Assembly (NCBI GenBank): GCA_021154065.1
Contig: JAJKJG010000112.1
Span: 1 to 6,411 of the forward strand
DNA: 6,411 nt
Direction: 5' to 3'
Source of the DNA: Methylobacterium sp.
GTDB taxonomy: Bacteria > Pseudomonadota > Alphaproteobacteria > Rhizobiales > Beijerinckiaceae
Below the pieces are notes generated by a model that searched no databases, was not told the origin of the DNA, and saw only the letters and a list, made by a program, of their open reading frames with translations. Below are positions 1-6,132 of this stretch, one piece after another. Position numbers and translations under genes: made by a program. Position 1 is the first letter of the stretch. The number at the start of each line of letters is the position of its first letter.

Positions 1-491
1 CCGACGCCCTCGACATACATCGAGTTCGCCGCCTCGATGTGGAACATGTACGGGTTGCAGCTCACGCCGCGCAGGGCATCCGAATTGCAGCCGGTGTTGA
101 TGAACACGGTCTTGAGCCGGTTCGCGACCTGGCCGATGGCAAGCCCCGAGGCGGACGAGATCTCGCCGATGATCATCGCGACCTTGTCGCGCTCGATGAT
201 GCGCTCGGCCTTGGCCGAGGCCGTCTGCGGATTGACCGAATCCTCCATCACGAGCTCGATCTTGCGCCCCATGACGCCGCCCGCGGCATTGACCTCCTCC
301 TGGGCGAGCTTGACGCCCATCTGGGCGTACTCGCCGAGCGGCCCGAGGAAGCCGGTGAGCGGCGTCAGATGCCCGATGCGGATGGCGTCGGCCTGCGCGG
401 TCACGACCGCCGGCATGCCGATGCCGGCAAGCGCGGCCGAGCCGGCGGCGCTCTTCAAGAGGGTGCGGCGCGTGACGAGCGTCGATGACAT
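1..491 (-). CDS. ABC transporter substrate-binding protein, LivK type (5' part only)
   Basis: Likely the periplasmic type 1 binding protein of a branched-chain amino acid-type (HAAT family) ABC importer. Reading leftward from ATG at 491, 163 codons are in the window and the rest lies beyond base 1. The N-terminus TRRTLLK (residues 7-13) followed by an Ala/Gly-rich hydrophobic stretch to AQA (32-34) is a twin-arginine export signal, so folding before export is inferred. The mature start IRIGHLTPLTGFLGPLGEYAQMG (from 37) and VNAAGGVMGRKIEL are typical of Peripla_BP_6 proteins; IIGEISSASGLA (107-118) is the usual first-domain ligand-site region. Cys135 and Cys145 are close enough for a periplasmic disulfide. 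The start is supported by a good Shine-Dalgarno site (GGGAAGGA, 499-506, minus strand). The ligand cannot be told: amino acids, amides and aromatic acids are all carried by this family. The divergent SDR may act on the imported compound, but that is inference. Confidence 0.9.
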   Translation of the reverse strand, partial: MSSTLVTRRTLLKSAAGSAALAGIGMPAVVTAQADAIRIGHLTPLTGFLGPLGEYAQMGVKLAQEEVNAAGGVMGRKIELVMEDSVNPQTASAKAERIIERDKVAMIIGEISSASGLAIGQVANRLKTVFINTGCNSDALRGVSCNPYMFHIEAANSMYVEGV

Positions 492-498
492 TGGCTGT

Positions 499-506
499 TC
501 CTTCCC
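499..506 (-). promoter_or_regulatory. Shine-Dalgarno site of the substrate-binding protein gene
   Basis: On the minus strand GGGAAGGA lies 7 bases before the ATG at 491. It is one of the two clear ribosome binding sites in the window and fixes the start of the Tat-signal protein. Confidence 0.7.
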
Positions 507-529
507 GTGGGTCCGGCTTGAGCGTGCGC

Positions 530-558
530 TTGCCGTGATCTGTGGTGGCCGGTACGCT
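530..558 (+). promoter_or_regulatory. Candidate sigma-70-type promoter for the SDR gene
   Basis: TTGCCG (530-535) and TACGCT (553-558) are separated by exactly 17 bp in the 127-bp divergent gap. Matches to the TTGACA/TATAAT consensus are 4/6 and 3/6, so this is only a candidate. It would give a leader of about 50 bases. A small hairpin in that leader, CCCGC-CGGT-GCGGG (586-599), sits just before the SDR start region. Confidence 0.25.
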
Positions 559-618
559 CGCCGAAAACGGGAGCTTTGTCGAGTTCCCGCCGGTGCGGGC
601 TAGGGCGGAACCTCCAGC

Positions 619-1398
619 ATGGACCTTCAGATCGACGGCTTGCGCGTGCTCGTCACCGCCGGCGCCGGCGGCATCGGGCTCGAGATCGTGCGCGCCTTCC
701 GGCGCGAGGGCGCGAAGGTGCATGTCTGCGACGTCGACGAGGCGGCGCTCAACGCGCTGGCGAAGAACCACCCCGAGGTCACGCGCTCGACGACCGACGT
801 GTCGGACCGGGCGCAGGTCGCGCGGCTGTTCGACGACACGCTTTCGGCGCTCGGCGGGCTCGACTGCCTCGTCAACAACGCCGGCATCGCCGGGCCGACG
901 GGGCGGGTCGAGGAGATCGACCCGGCGGAGTGGGACCGCTGCCTCGCCGTCGACATCACCGGCCATTTCAACTGCACGCGCCTTGCGGTGCCGCACCTCA
1001 AGAAGAGCCGCAACGGCAGCATCGCCAACCTGTCCTCGGCGGCCGGCAAGTTCGGCTTTCCGCTGCGCTCGCCCTACTCGGCGGCGAAATGGGGCGTCGT
1101 CGGCGTGACCAAGACCTGGGCGATGGAGCTCGGCGAGTTCGGCATCCGCGTCAACGCCATCCTGCCCGGCATCGTCGAGGGCGACCGCATCCGCCGTGTC
1201 TTCGACGCCAAGGCGAAGGAGCGCGGCGTCTCGCCCGAGGAGCAGCTCGGGCTCGCGCTGCGGCAGGCCTCGATCAAGGACCTCGTGCAGCCGACGCAGC
1301 TCGCCGACATGATCGTCTTCCTCGCCTCGCCGCTCGGCCGTACCGTCTCGGGCCAGGCGATCTCGGTCGACGGCGACCTGCAGTCGCTCGTCGGTTGA
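619..1398 (+). CDS. Short-chain dehydrogenase/reductase (classical SDR)
   Basis: A 259-residue NAD(P)-dependent alcohol/ketone oxidoreductase of the classical SDR family, at the usual length (about 250). Visible motifs: the Rossmann glycine motif TAGAGGIG (13-20), an acidic residue at the end of strand 2 (Asp38, which favours NAD over NADP by family rule), NNAG (86-89), Ser139/Ser140, and the catalytic YSAAK with Tyr153 and Lys157. The C-terminus FLASPLGRTVSGQAISVDGD is the standard SDR end. The position usually held by the structural/catalytic Asn (VNLxG) is Asp112 here (VDITG). The ATG at 619 gives the standard start MDLQIDGLRVLVTAG; the upstream SD (GGCGGA) is weak. The gene overlaps the next one by 4 bases. 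The divergent binding protein hints at a catabolic pairing, but the substrate cannot be read from the sequence. Confidence 0.95.
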   Translation: MDLQIDGLRVLVTAGAGGIGLEIVRAFRREGAKVHVCDVDEAALNALAKNHPEVTRSTTDVSDRAQVARLFDDTLSALGGLDCLVNNAGIAGPTGRVEEIDPAEWDRCLAVDITGHFNCTRLAVPHLKKSRNGSIANLSSAAGKFGFPLRSPYSAAKWGVVGVTKTWAMELGEFGIRVNAILPGIVEGDRIRRVFDAKAKERGVSPEEQLGLALRQASIKDLVQPTQLADMIVFLASPLGRTVSGQAISVDGDLQSLVG

Positions 1399-1904
1399 TC
1401 TTCTTCACCGCGGACACGCATTTCGGCGACCCGCGCGGCATCCGGATCGACCGCCGCCCCTTCGCGACGGTGGCCGAGCATGACGCGGCGCTCGTCGCGC
1501 GCTGGAACGAGGTTGTCGGCGTCGCCGACGAGGTCTGGCATCTCGGCGACTTCGCGTCAGCCCGCAAGCCGGAGCGGATCGGCGAGCTCCTCGGCGCCCT
1601 CAACGGCGTCAAGCACCTGATCATCGGCAACAACGACGGCGAGGCGACGATCCGCGAGCCGGCCTGGGCGAGCGTGCAGCACTATGCCGAGCTGACCGTC
1701 GAGGGCACGGCGCTGGTGTTGTGCCATTACCCGTTCCGCACCTGGAACAGGATGGGACGCGGCGTCGTGAACCTGCACGGCCATTCGCATGGGCGGCTGA
1801 AACCCATGCCGCGGCAGCATGACGTCGGGGTCGATGCGTGGGCGTACAGGCCGGTGCCGTTGGCGACGATCCTCGCCGGCCGTTCTCGGCGCCGCGCGGC
1901 GTGA
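1395..1904 (+). CDS. Small calcineurin-like metallophosphoesterase
   Basis: A 169-residue two-metal phosphoesterase resembling the short, probably cytosolic COG4186-type phosphohydrolases. The metal motifs appear in order: DTH (Asp7, His9), GD (Gly51-Asp52, in HLGDFA), GNND (78-81), CHYP (His111) and GHSHG (129-133, His130 and His132). The start is the TTG at 1395, which overlaps the SDR stop as TTGA; it places the first beta strand (IFFTADTH) at residue 2 as expected. The same frame stays open back to 576, but that upstream part is a shadow of the SDR. The 4-base overlap without its own good SD implies translational coupling to the SDR. The third motif reads GNND where most metallophosphoesterases have GNH(D/E). 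The metal-binding Asn is kept and the histidine is lost. I believe this variant occurs in related small enzymes, but I could not check. The substrate is unknown. Confidence 0.9.
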   Translation: MIFFTADTHFGDPRGIRIDRRPFATVAEHDAALVARWNEVVGVADEVWHLGDFASARKPERIGELLGALNGVKHLIIGNNDGEATIREPAWASVQHYAELTVEGTALVLCHYPFRTWNRMGRGVVNLHGHSHGRLKPMPRQHDVGVDAWAYRPVPLATILAGRSRRRAA

Positions 1905-1967
1905 ACGGAACGCATCGGCATCGTCGACCATTCCTAAGGGCCCCGCCCTCGCCTCCCCCCGAAGCCA

Positions 1968-2906
1968 ATGGCCGCTTCCACCCGTCCCTCCACCGCGCCG
2001 GCCCACTACGACGTGATCATCGTCGGCGGCGGGCCGGCCGGCCTCAACGCGGCCCTGATCCTCGGCCGCTGCCGGCGCCGCGTCCTCCTCGTCGATTCGG
2101 GGAAGCCCCGGAACGCGGTCTCGCGCGGGGTGCACGGCTTTCTCACCCGCGACGGCGAGCTGCCGTCGGAGATGCGCCGGATCGGCCGCGAGCAGCTCAA
2201 AGCCTACCCGACCGTCGAGATTTGCGACGGCGATATCTGCGAGGCGAGGTGCCACGGCGACGGGTTCGAGGTCCTGGAAGCCGGCGGCGCGTGGCTGTCG
2301 TCGCGCAAGCTCCTGGTCGCCACCGGCCTCCTCGACGATCTGCCGGAGATCCCGGGCTTTACCGAATTCTACGGCCGCGGCGTCTACACCTGTCCCTATT
2401 GCGACGGCTGGGAGCACCGCGACCGGCCGATCGCGGTCTACGGCCCGGGCGAGCGCTGCGTCGGCCTCGCGCTCGAGATGACCCTGTGGAGCCGCGACCT
2501 CGTCCTCCTCACCGACGGCCCGGCGGACATCTCCGAGGCCGACCGAGCGCGTCTCGACGCGCAGGCGATCCGCGTCCTCGAGGAGAAGGTCACCGGGCTC
2601 GAGGGCGACGCGAGCGGGTTGAAGCGCGTCCGCCTCGAAGGCGCCGCGCCGCTCGCCCGCGAGGCGCTGTTCCTGAACTACGGCGAACGCGAGGGCTCGG
2701 ACCTCATCCGCATGCTCGGCTGCGCTCTCACCGACAAGGGCACGGTCGAGACCGGTTCGAACGAGCGCACCGAAGTCGCCGGGCTCTATGTCGCCGGCGA
2801 TGCCTCGCGCCGGGTGCAGTTCGCGATCGTCGCCGCCGGCGAAGGCGCCATGGCGGCGTTCGCCATCAACAACGACATGCTGAAGGAGGACCTGCCGCGA
2901 GACTAA
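1968..2906 (+). CDS. Thioredoxin reductase-like FAD disulfide oxidoreductase (GliT/TrxB group)
   Basis: A 312-residue flavoprotein of the low-molecular-weight thioredoxin reductase fold. The N-terminal FAD motif is VIIVGGGPAG (16-25), the redox-active pair is Cys142-Pro-Tyr-Cys145 followed by DG, and the C-terminal FAD site is LYVAGDAS (273-280) with the AAGEGAMAAFAIN helix (289-301). TrxB normally has CATC and a second GGGxxAxE followed by HRRxxxR for NADPH. Here the second motif is GPGERC (159-164) and the HRRxxxR position reads LLTDGPAD, so NADPH use is doubtful. That pattern fits the GliT-like branch (dithiol oxidases and uncharacterised bacterial relatives) better than a true thioredoxin reductase. 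The ATG at 1968 is the only good start; the SD is poor. It lies 63 bp after the phosphoesterase and may share its transcript. No thioredoxin gene is adjacent. Confidence 0.9.
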   Translation: MAASTRPSTAPAHYDVIIVGGGPAGLNAALILGRCRRRVLLVDSGKPRNAVSRGVHGFLTRDGELPSEMRRIGREQLKAYPTVEICDGDICEARCHGDGFEVLEAGGAWLSSRKLLVATGLLDDLPEIPGFTEFYGRGVYTCPYCDGWEHRDRPIAVYGPGERCVGLALEMTLWSRDLVLLTDGPADISEADRARLDAQAIRVLEEKVTGLEGDASGLKRVRLEGAAPLAREALFLNYGEREGSDLIRMLGCALTDKGTVETGSNERTEVAGLYVAGDASRRVQFAIVAAGEGAMAAFAINNDMLKEDLPRD

Positions 2907-2918
2907 TCACCTCCCCGG

Positions 2919-3929
2919 CTAGCTCGTCCGCGCCACGCGGCCCTCGATCGGATAGGCCGGGTCGTTGTAGCCGGGCGTCGAGGGGTGGCCGGTCGGCACG
3001 AGGCGGTCGACCAGCGCCTCGTCCTCGGCCGTGAAGCGGTAATCGAGCGCGCCGAGATAATCCTGCCATTGCTCCTCGGTGCGCGGGCCGGCGATGACGC
3101 CGGTGACGAGGCGGTTGTTGAGCACCCAGGCGACCGCGAACTGACCGGGCTTGATGCCGCGCGCCTCGGCGTGGCGCTTGATCTCCTGCGCGATCTCGAG
3201 CGATTCCGTGCGCCACTCGGTCTGCATCATGCGCGGGTCCTGGCGGCCGGCGCGGGTGCCCTGCGGCGGTGGAACGTCGGGCGAATACTTGCCGGTGAGC
3301 ACGCCGCGGGCGAGCGGCGAATAGGGCACGACGCCGAGGCCGTAATGGCCGCAGGCCGGCAGGTGCTCGACCTCCGGCATCCGGTTCATGGCGTTGTAGT
3401 AGGGCTGCGACACGACCGGCCGGTCGATGCCGATCTCGTCGCAGATGCGGCAGATCTCGGCGACGCGCCAGGCGCGGAAATTCGAGACTCCGAAGTAGCG
3501 GATCTTGCCCGCCCTCATGAGGTCGGCCATGGCGTGCACGGTCTCGGCCAAGGGCGTGCCGTGGTCCTCCTTGTGCAGGTAATAGATGTCGACGTAATCG
3601 GCGCCGAGGCGCCTCAGGCTCGCGTCGCAGGCCCGCATGATCCACTGGCGCGACAGGCCCATGCCGTTCGGCCCCTCGCCGGTCGGGTTTGCGACCTTGG
3701 TCGCGAGCACCCACCAATCCCGCTTCGCCTTGATGGCGCGGCCGGTGATCTCCTCCGAATGGCCGTCGGTGTACTGGTCGGCCGTGTCGATGAAGTTGAT
3801 GCCAGCGTCGCGGGCGCTCGCCACGATCCGCGCCGCCGTCGCCTCGTCGGTCGGTCCGCCGAACATCATCGTGCCGAGGCAGATCGGCGAGACCTTGACG
3901 CCGCTTCGCCCGAGATTGCGATACTCCAT
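2919..3929 (-). CDS. Aldo/keto reductase
   Basis: A 336-residue NADPH-dependent carbonyl reductase of the AKR superfamily, expected to form a cytosolic TIM barrel. The catalytic tetrad is complete: Asp48 (NFIDTAD), Tyr53 (QYTDG), Lys78 (LATK) and His119 (YYLHKED). GKIRYFGVSNF (141-151) and VPYSPLARGVLTGKY (201-215) are standard AKR signatures. The frame is open upstream to 4106, but MEYRNLGRSGVKVSPICLGT at the ATG at 3929 is the canonical AKR N-terminus, so that start is chosen; a purine-rich AGCGGGGGC lies just before it. The stop is 12 bp from the stop of the convergent flavoprotein gene, with no terminator hairpin between. It resembles the stress/detoxification AKRs of the YajO/Tas type; the substrate cannot be assigned. 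The gene is divergent from the small CxxC protein gene. Confidence 0.95.
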   Translation of the reverse strand: MEYRNLGRSGVKVSPICLGTMMFGGPTDEATAARIVASARDAGINFIDTADQYTDGHSEEITGRAIKAKRDWWVLATKVANPTGEGPNGMGLSRQWIMRACDASLRRLGADYVDIYYLHKEDHGTPLAETVHAMADLMRAGKIRYFGVSNFRAWRVAEICRICDEIGIDRPVVSQPYYNAMNRMPEVEHLPACGHYGLGVVPYSPLARGVLTGKYSPDVPPPQGTRAGRQDPRMMQTEWRTESLEIAQEIKRHAEARGIKPGQFAVAWVLNNRLVTGVIAGPRTEEQWQDYLGALDYRFTAEDEALVDRLVPTGHPSTPGYNDPAYPIEGRVARTS

Positions 3930-3979
3930 GGTTGCCCCCGCTTTCCCCAAGCGGCCCGCGAGCCGATTGTGGCGTCTGC

Positions 3980-3991
3980 GTTTCACGAAAC
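3980..3991. promoter_or_regulatory. Inverted repeat GTTTC-AC-GAAAC in a divergent gap
   Basis: GTTTCACGAAAC has 5-bp perfect arms around a 2-bp centre. It lies 51 bp before the aldo/keto reductase start, in the gap shared with the divergent CxxC gene, a sensible place for an operator. Short palindromes like this are common by chance, so a regulatory role is only a suggestion. Confidence 0.2.
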
Positions 3992-4087
3992 CCAGAACGG
4001 TGCAACCGTACGAGTTCGCCCTTGACGACTCCGCCCGTCCTGGCATGCAGTCCGGCCGGGACATGATCGGCCGGCCCGAAGGCGACC

Positions 4088-4339
4088 TTGAACGAGCAGC
4101 TTTCACTTCCGATGATCGAGATCCACCGTCGGCTGACCCCGACCAAGGAGCCGTGCGAGGCGTGCCGGGAGCAGATGCTGAAGAGCCGCGCCGCGGCCCC
4201 GCATCCGCGGCTCATGATCATGTCGAGCGGGCCGCTCGGCGACATCTTCGGCGGCGGCGTCGAGACCCGCTACGTCTGCCTCGACTGCGGCAACATCGTC
4301 ATCCACTCGACCGGCCGGCTCGGACAGGGCTGGCACTGA
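4088..4339 (+). CDS. Small unknown protein with two CxxC pairs
   Basis: An 83-residue protein I do not recognise. It carries Cys23-Glu-Ala-Cys26 and Cys64-Leu-Asp-Cys67 in a layout (CxxC, 37 residues, CxxC, with YVCLDCGN around the second) that fits a four-cysteine zinc ribbon. Zinc binding is inferred from the pattern alone. There is no signal peptide or membrane segment, so it is probably cytosolic. The start is the TTG at 4088, chosen because GAAGG lies a few bases upstream; an in-frame ATG at 4112 (MIEIHRRLTP) is the alternative and lacks a good SD. Both keep all four cysteines. Codon use matches the GC-rich neighbours and the reading frame is clean between the two pairs, which supports a real gene. 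It is divergent from the aldo/keto reductase. Confidence 0.7.
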   Translation: MNEQLSLPMIEIHRRLTPTKEPCEACREQMLKSRAAAPHPRLMIMSSGPLGDIFGGGVETRYVCLDCGNIVIHSTGRLGQGWH

Positions 4340-4400
4340 GGCGCCGGCCGCTGCCTTCCGCCCGCGGCACCCCTGAATTCATCGTAAACGCAGCTCGTGC

Positions 4401-4428
4401 TTGAGACGGGCCTCGCCCTCGCTACTGT
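4401..4428 (+). promoter_or_regulatory. Candidate promoter of the His/Gly-rich secreted protein gene
   Basis: TTGAGA (4401-4406) and TACTGT (4423-4428) are 16 bp apart, in the right place to give a leader of about 20 bases containing the SD at 4443. The -35 is good (5/6) and the -10 poor (3/6). Confidence 0.3.
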
Positions 4429-4442
4429 CGTGGCCAGTATCC

Positions 4443-4448
4443 GAGGAG
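4443..4448 (+). promoter_or_regulatory. Shine-Dalgarno site fixing the start at 4455
   Basis: GAGGAG sits 6 bases before the ATG at 4455. It decides against the longer in-frame TTG start at 4401, whose 18 extra residues (including a polar SEESS stretch) would bury the signal peptide. Confidence 0.75.
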
Positions 4449-4454
4449 TCTTCG

Positions 4455-4958
4455 ATGCCGGCCAAAGCCATCCTGCGCGGCGCCGCCGCTGCTCTCCTGT
4501 TCTCTCTCGCCGCGATCGGCGCCGCCGCGGCCGCTCACCGGGATGGACATGGTCCCGTCTACCGCGGACCGGCGGCGCGGATGCATGTCGGGCCGCATCG
4601 CGGCGGCATGATCGGTCCGGGGCTGCATCGCCGGCACCACGCCTATGGCGGGATCGGCTACGGCCCGGGACGCCACCGCTTCGACGCGCCGCGGCACCAC
4701 GCCCGCGCCGCCTTCTTCCCGCGGCCGCGATACGGTTATCGCCACCACGGACCGCGCTTTCACGGCGGCGGCTACGGCATCCGGCACGGTTATGTCCCGC
4801 GCCGGCGCTTCTTCGGCGCTGAGGCCTACGGGCTCGGGGGCTATGGTGGCTGGCAAGGCGGCGCCTACTCCGCCTACGCGCCTCCGGCCTACGGCACCGT
4901 TGCGGGCGCCGCGCCGTATGGACCGCTCTACAATCGCCCGATCGGCGACTGCTATTGA
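4455..4958 (+). CDS. Secreted His/Gly/Tyr/Arg-rich low-complexity protein
   Basis: A 167-residue protein of unknown function. Residues 1-27 are a signal peptide (MPAKAILRG, hydrophobic Ala/Leu core, AAAAA before His28), so it is probably periplasmic or surface-exposed. The mature part is low-complexity. All 14 histidines lie between residues 28 and 111, often as HH pairs (61-62, 81-82, 97-98) among Gly/Pro/Arg. From 112 to the end there is no His and the chain becomes Gly/Tyr/Ala-rich (GLGGYGGWQGGAYSAYAPPAYG), ending in PIGDCY with the only cysteine at 166. Similar Gly/His/Tyr-rich exported proteins are common in Hyphomicrobiales and are usually left as hypothetical. Metal binding by the His part is a guess from composition. 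The start is fixed by the SD at 4443. Its stop overlaps the tail of the convergent transglycosylase gene by 7 bp. Confidence 0.85.
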   Translation: MPAKAILRGAAAALLFSLAAIGAAAAAHRDGHGPVYRGPAARMHVGPHRGGMIGPGLHRRHHAYGGIGYGPGRHRFDAPRHHARAAFFPRPRYGYRHHGPRFHGGGYGIRHGYVPRRRFFGAEAYGLGGYGGWQGGAYSAYAPPAYGTVAGAAPYGPLYNRPIGDCY

Positions 4959-6052
4959 AGGGCGAAGCTCGCCGCGACCGGCGCGAAGGCTGAGACGCCT
5001 TCGTAGCGGTCGAGCCGCGCGTCGATCATGCGGTCGATCTTGCCGTAGACTTCCGTCACGGTGAGGTGGCGGGTCTTCACCTTCTTCCTCACCGTCTCCT
5101 GGGCGAAGAACAGCGTCTTGTTCGCCTTGGCGGCCGCCGGGAACACCTTCGGGGCGCTCTGCTTCGGCTTGCCGCTGACGAGCTCCAAAAGCTTGCCGGC
5201 GCTTTCGGCGCCGAGGAAGTGCATGAGGTAGAGTTCGGAGCGCTCGAGGCTGCGCCCGATGCGGCGTTCGATCTTGGCCTTGTCGCGCTTCAGCATCTCG
5301 GCCGCCATGACGGCCGAGAGGTAGGGGTTGCGGCGCAAGGACAGCACCCACTCCCGGGTCTGGTCGCTTGGGATCGCGACCTGACCGTTCGCGGTCTCAA
5401 CGGAGGCGGCAGCGAACTCCATGCCGTATTTCGGGCCGAAGTCGCGGATCATCTCGAGCCAGGTCTTCTCGATGAACTGGAACAGCCCCTCGGCCGAGGA
5501 GGTCGCCGCCTTATTGTCGGCAATGAAGCTCGATTCCTTGTCGGCGAGCGCCATCATGTAGGTCGGATCGACGCCGGTCGCGTCGGCGGCGCGCAGGATC
5601 GTCTGGACAAGCCGGCGCGGGATGCGGACACGGCCAAAGCGGAGCAACTCATCGGGATCGCCGTCGCTCGCGAACGCGCCGGAACGGAAGGCCGGCTCCT
5701 CCTGGCGCGTCGCGCCGTCGTCGCCGGGCGCGAGCTCGGGCGCAAATCCGAGCGACGGCTCATGGACGCCTGCGAGGTCGAAGGACAGGCGCGGCTCGGC
5801 CGCAGGCGGGACAGCCGGCGCGCCGGAGCCGTGCGCCGCCGCCGGGCCGACGGCGCTGCCGGCCGACGAGACCGTCAGGAGCGCGCCGAAGCCGAGCGAC
5901 AGGGCAAATCGCGCAAAACCGTTCGCAGCGCGCCGCCGGCGCGGCGCCCGCAAGGCGAAGGCCCCCCGGGGCTCGAGCCAGCGCACCTCGTCCGGGCCCG
6001 CAGCGACGCGGGAGAAGCCGGCGTCCGCCGACGCCGTCCGGCAATGATCCAT
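4952..6052 (-). CDS. SLT-domain lytic transglycosylase
   Basis: A 366-residue exported or membrane-anchored peptidoglycan-cleaving enzyme. A 45-residue head with an RRRR cluster (38-41) precedes a hydrophobic segment (about 46-73, ending AAAHGS). A Pro/Ala/Glu-rich linker runs to about 140, and the SLT lysozyme-like domain begins with IPRRLVQTILRAADATGVDPTYMMAL. The catalytic Glu173 lies in KESSF; SSAEGLFQFIEKTW (185-198) is the family G-L-x-Q-F/I motif, and YLMHFLGAESAGKLLE is the conserved late helix. The C-terminal ~75 residues are Lys-rich then hydrophobic and unassigned. The start is ATG 6052 with GGGGG just upstream; a GTG at 6067 would add five residues. The family makes 1,6-anhydro-muropeptides in the periplasm. 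The long head before the hydrophobic segment suggests a type II anchor rather than a cleaved signal. Convergent with the His/Gly-rich gene. Confidence 0.9.
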   Translation of the reverse strand: MDHCRTASADAGFSRVAAGPDEVRWLEPRGAFALRAPRRRRAANGFARFALSLGFGALLTVSSAGSAVGPAAAHGSGAPAVPPAAEPRLSFDLAGVHEPSLGFAPELAPGDDGATRQEEPAFRSGAFASDGDPDELLRFGRVRIPRRLVQTILRAADATGVDPTYMMALADKESSFIADNKAATSSAEGLFQFIEKTWLEMIRDFGPKYGMEFAAASVETANGQVAIPSDQTREWVLSLRRNPYLSAVMAAEMLKRDKAKIERRIGRSLERSELYLMHFLGAESAGKLLELVSGKPKQSAPKVFPAAAKANKTLFFAQETVRKKVKTRHLTVTEVYGKIDRMIDARLDRYEGVSAFAPVAASFALQ

Positions 6053-6132
6053 GAAGCCCCCAACCACGCGCCGTCTTGGCCGGCGCTTCCCGCTTATCGG
6101 TTCGTTGTGGGGCGGGCTTCTGCGGGGCGGTT

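Noticed and set aside
576..1394. An N-terminal extension of the phosphoesterase frame back to 576
   Set aside because: It is arginine-rich antisense-like shadow sequence across the SDR; all phosphoesterase motifs begin after 1395.
1937..1949. AGGGC-CCC-GCCCT hairpin between the phosphoesterase and the flavoprotein as a terminator
   Set aside because: Only 5 bp with a 3-base loop and no following T tract; more likely chance in GC-rich DNA.
1968..2906. Naming the flavoprotein trxB
   Set aside because: The NADPH signature and the CATC motif of TrxB are absent; a general TrxB/GliT-like label is safer.
2907..2918. A terminator between the convergent flavoprotein and aldo/keto reductase genes
   Set aside because: The 12-bp gap holds no hairpin, and no strong stem spans the gene ends.
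3930..4106. An N-terminal extension of the aldo/keto reductase
   Set aside because: The canonical AKR N-terminus begins at 3929; the extra residues are basic and low-complexity and lie in the promoter region.
2866..4245. A 459-codon minus frame across the aldo/keto reductase
   Set aside because: Shadow in another frame: Arg/Pro/His-rich and without any motif, while the AKR frame has its complete catalytic tetrad.
4340..4400. A terminator after the CxxC gene
   Set aside because: GC-rich overlapping palindromes (GGCGCC, CGGCCG) and a weak GCCGC/GCGGC pairing are present, but there is no T run or strong stem.
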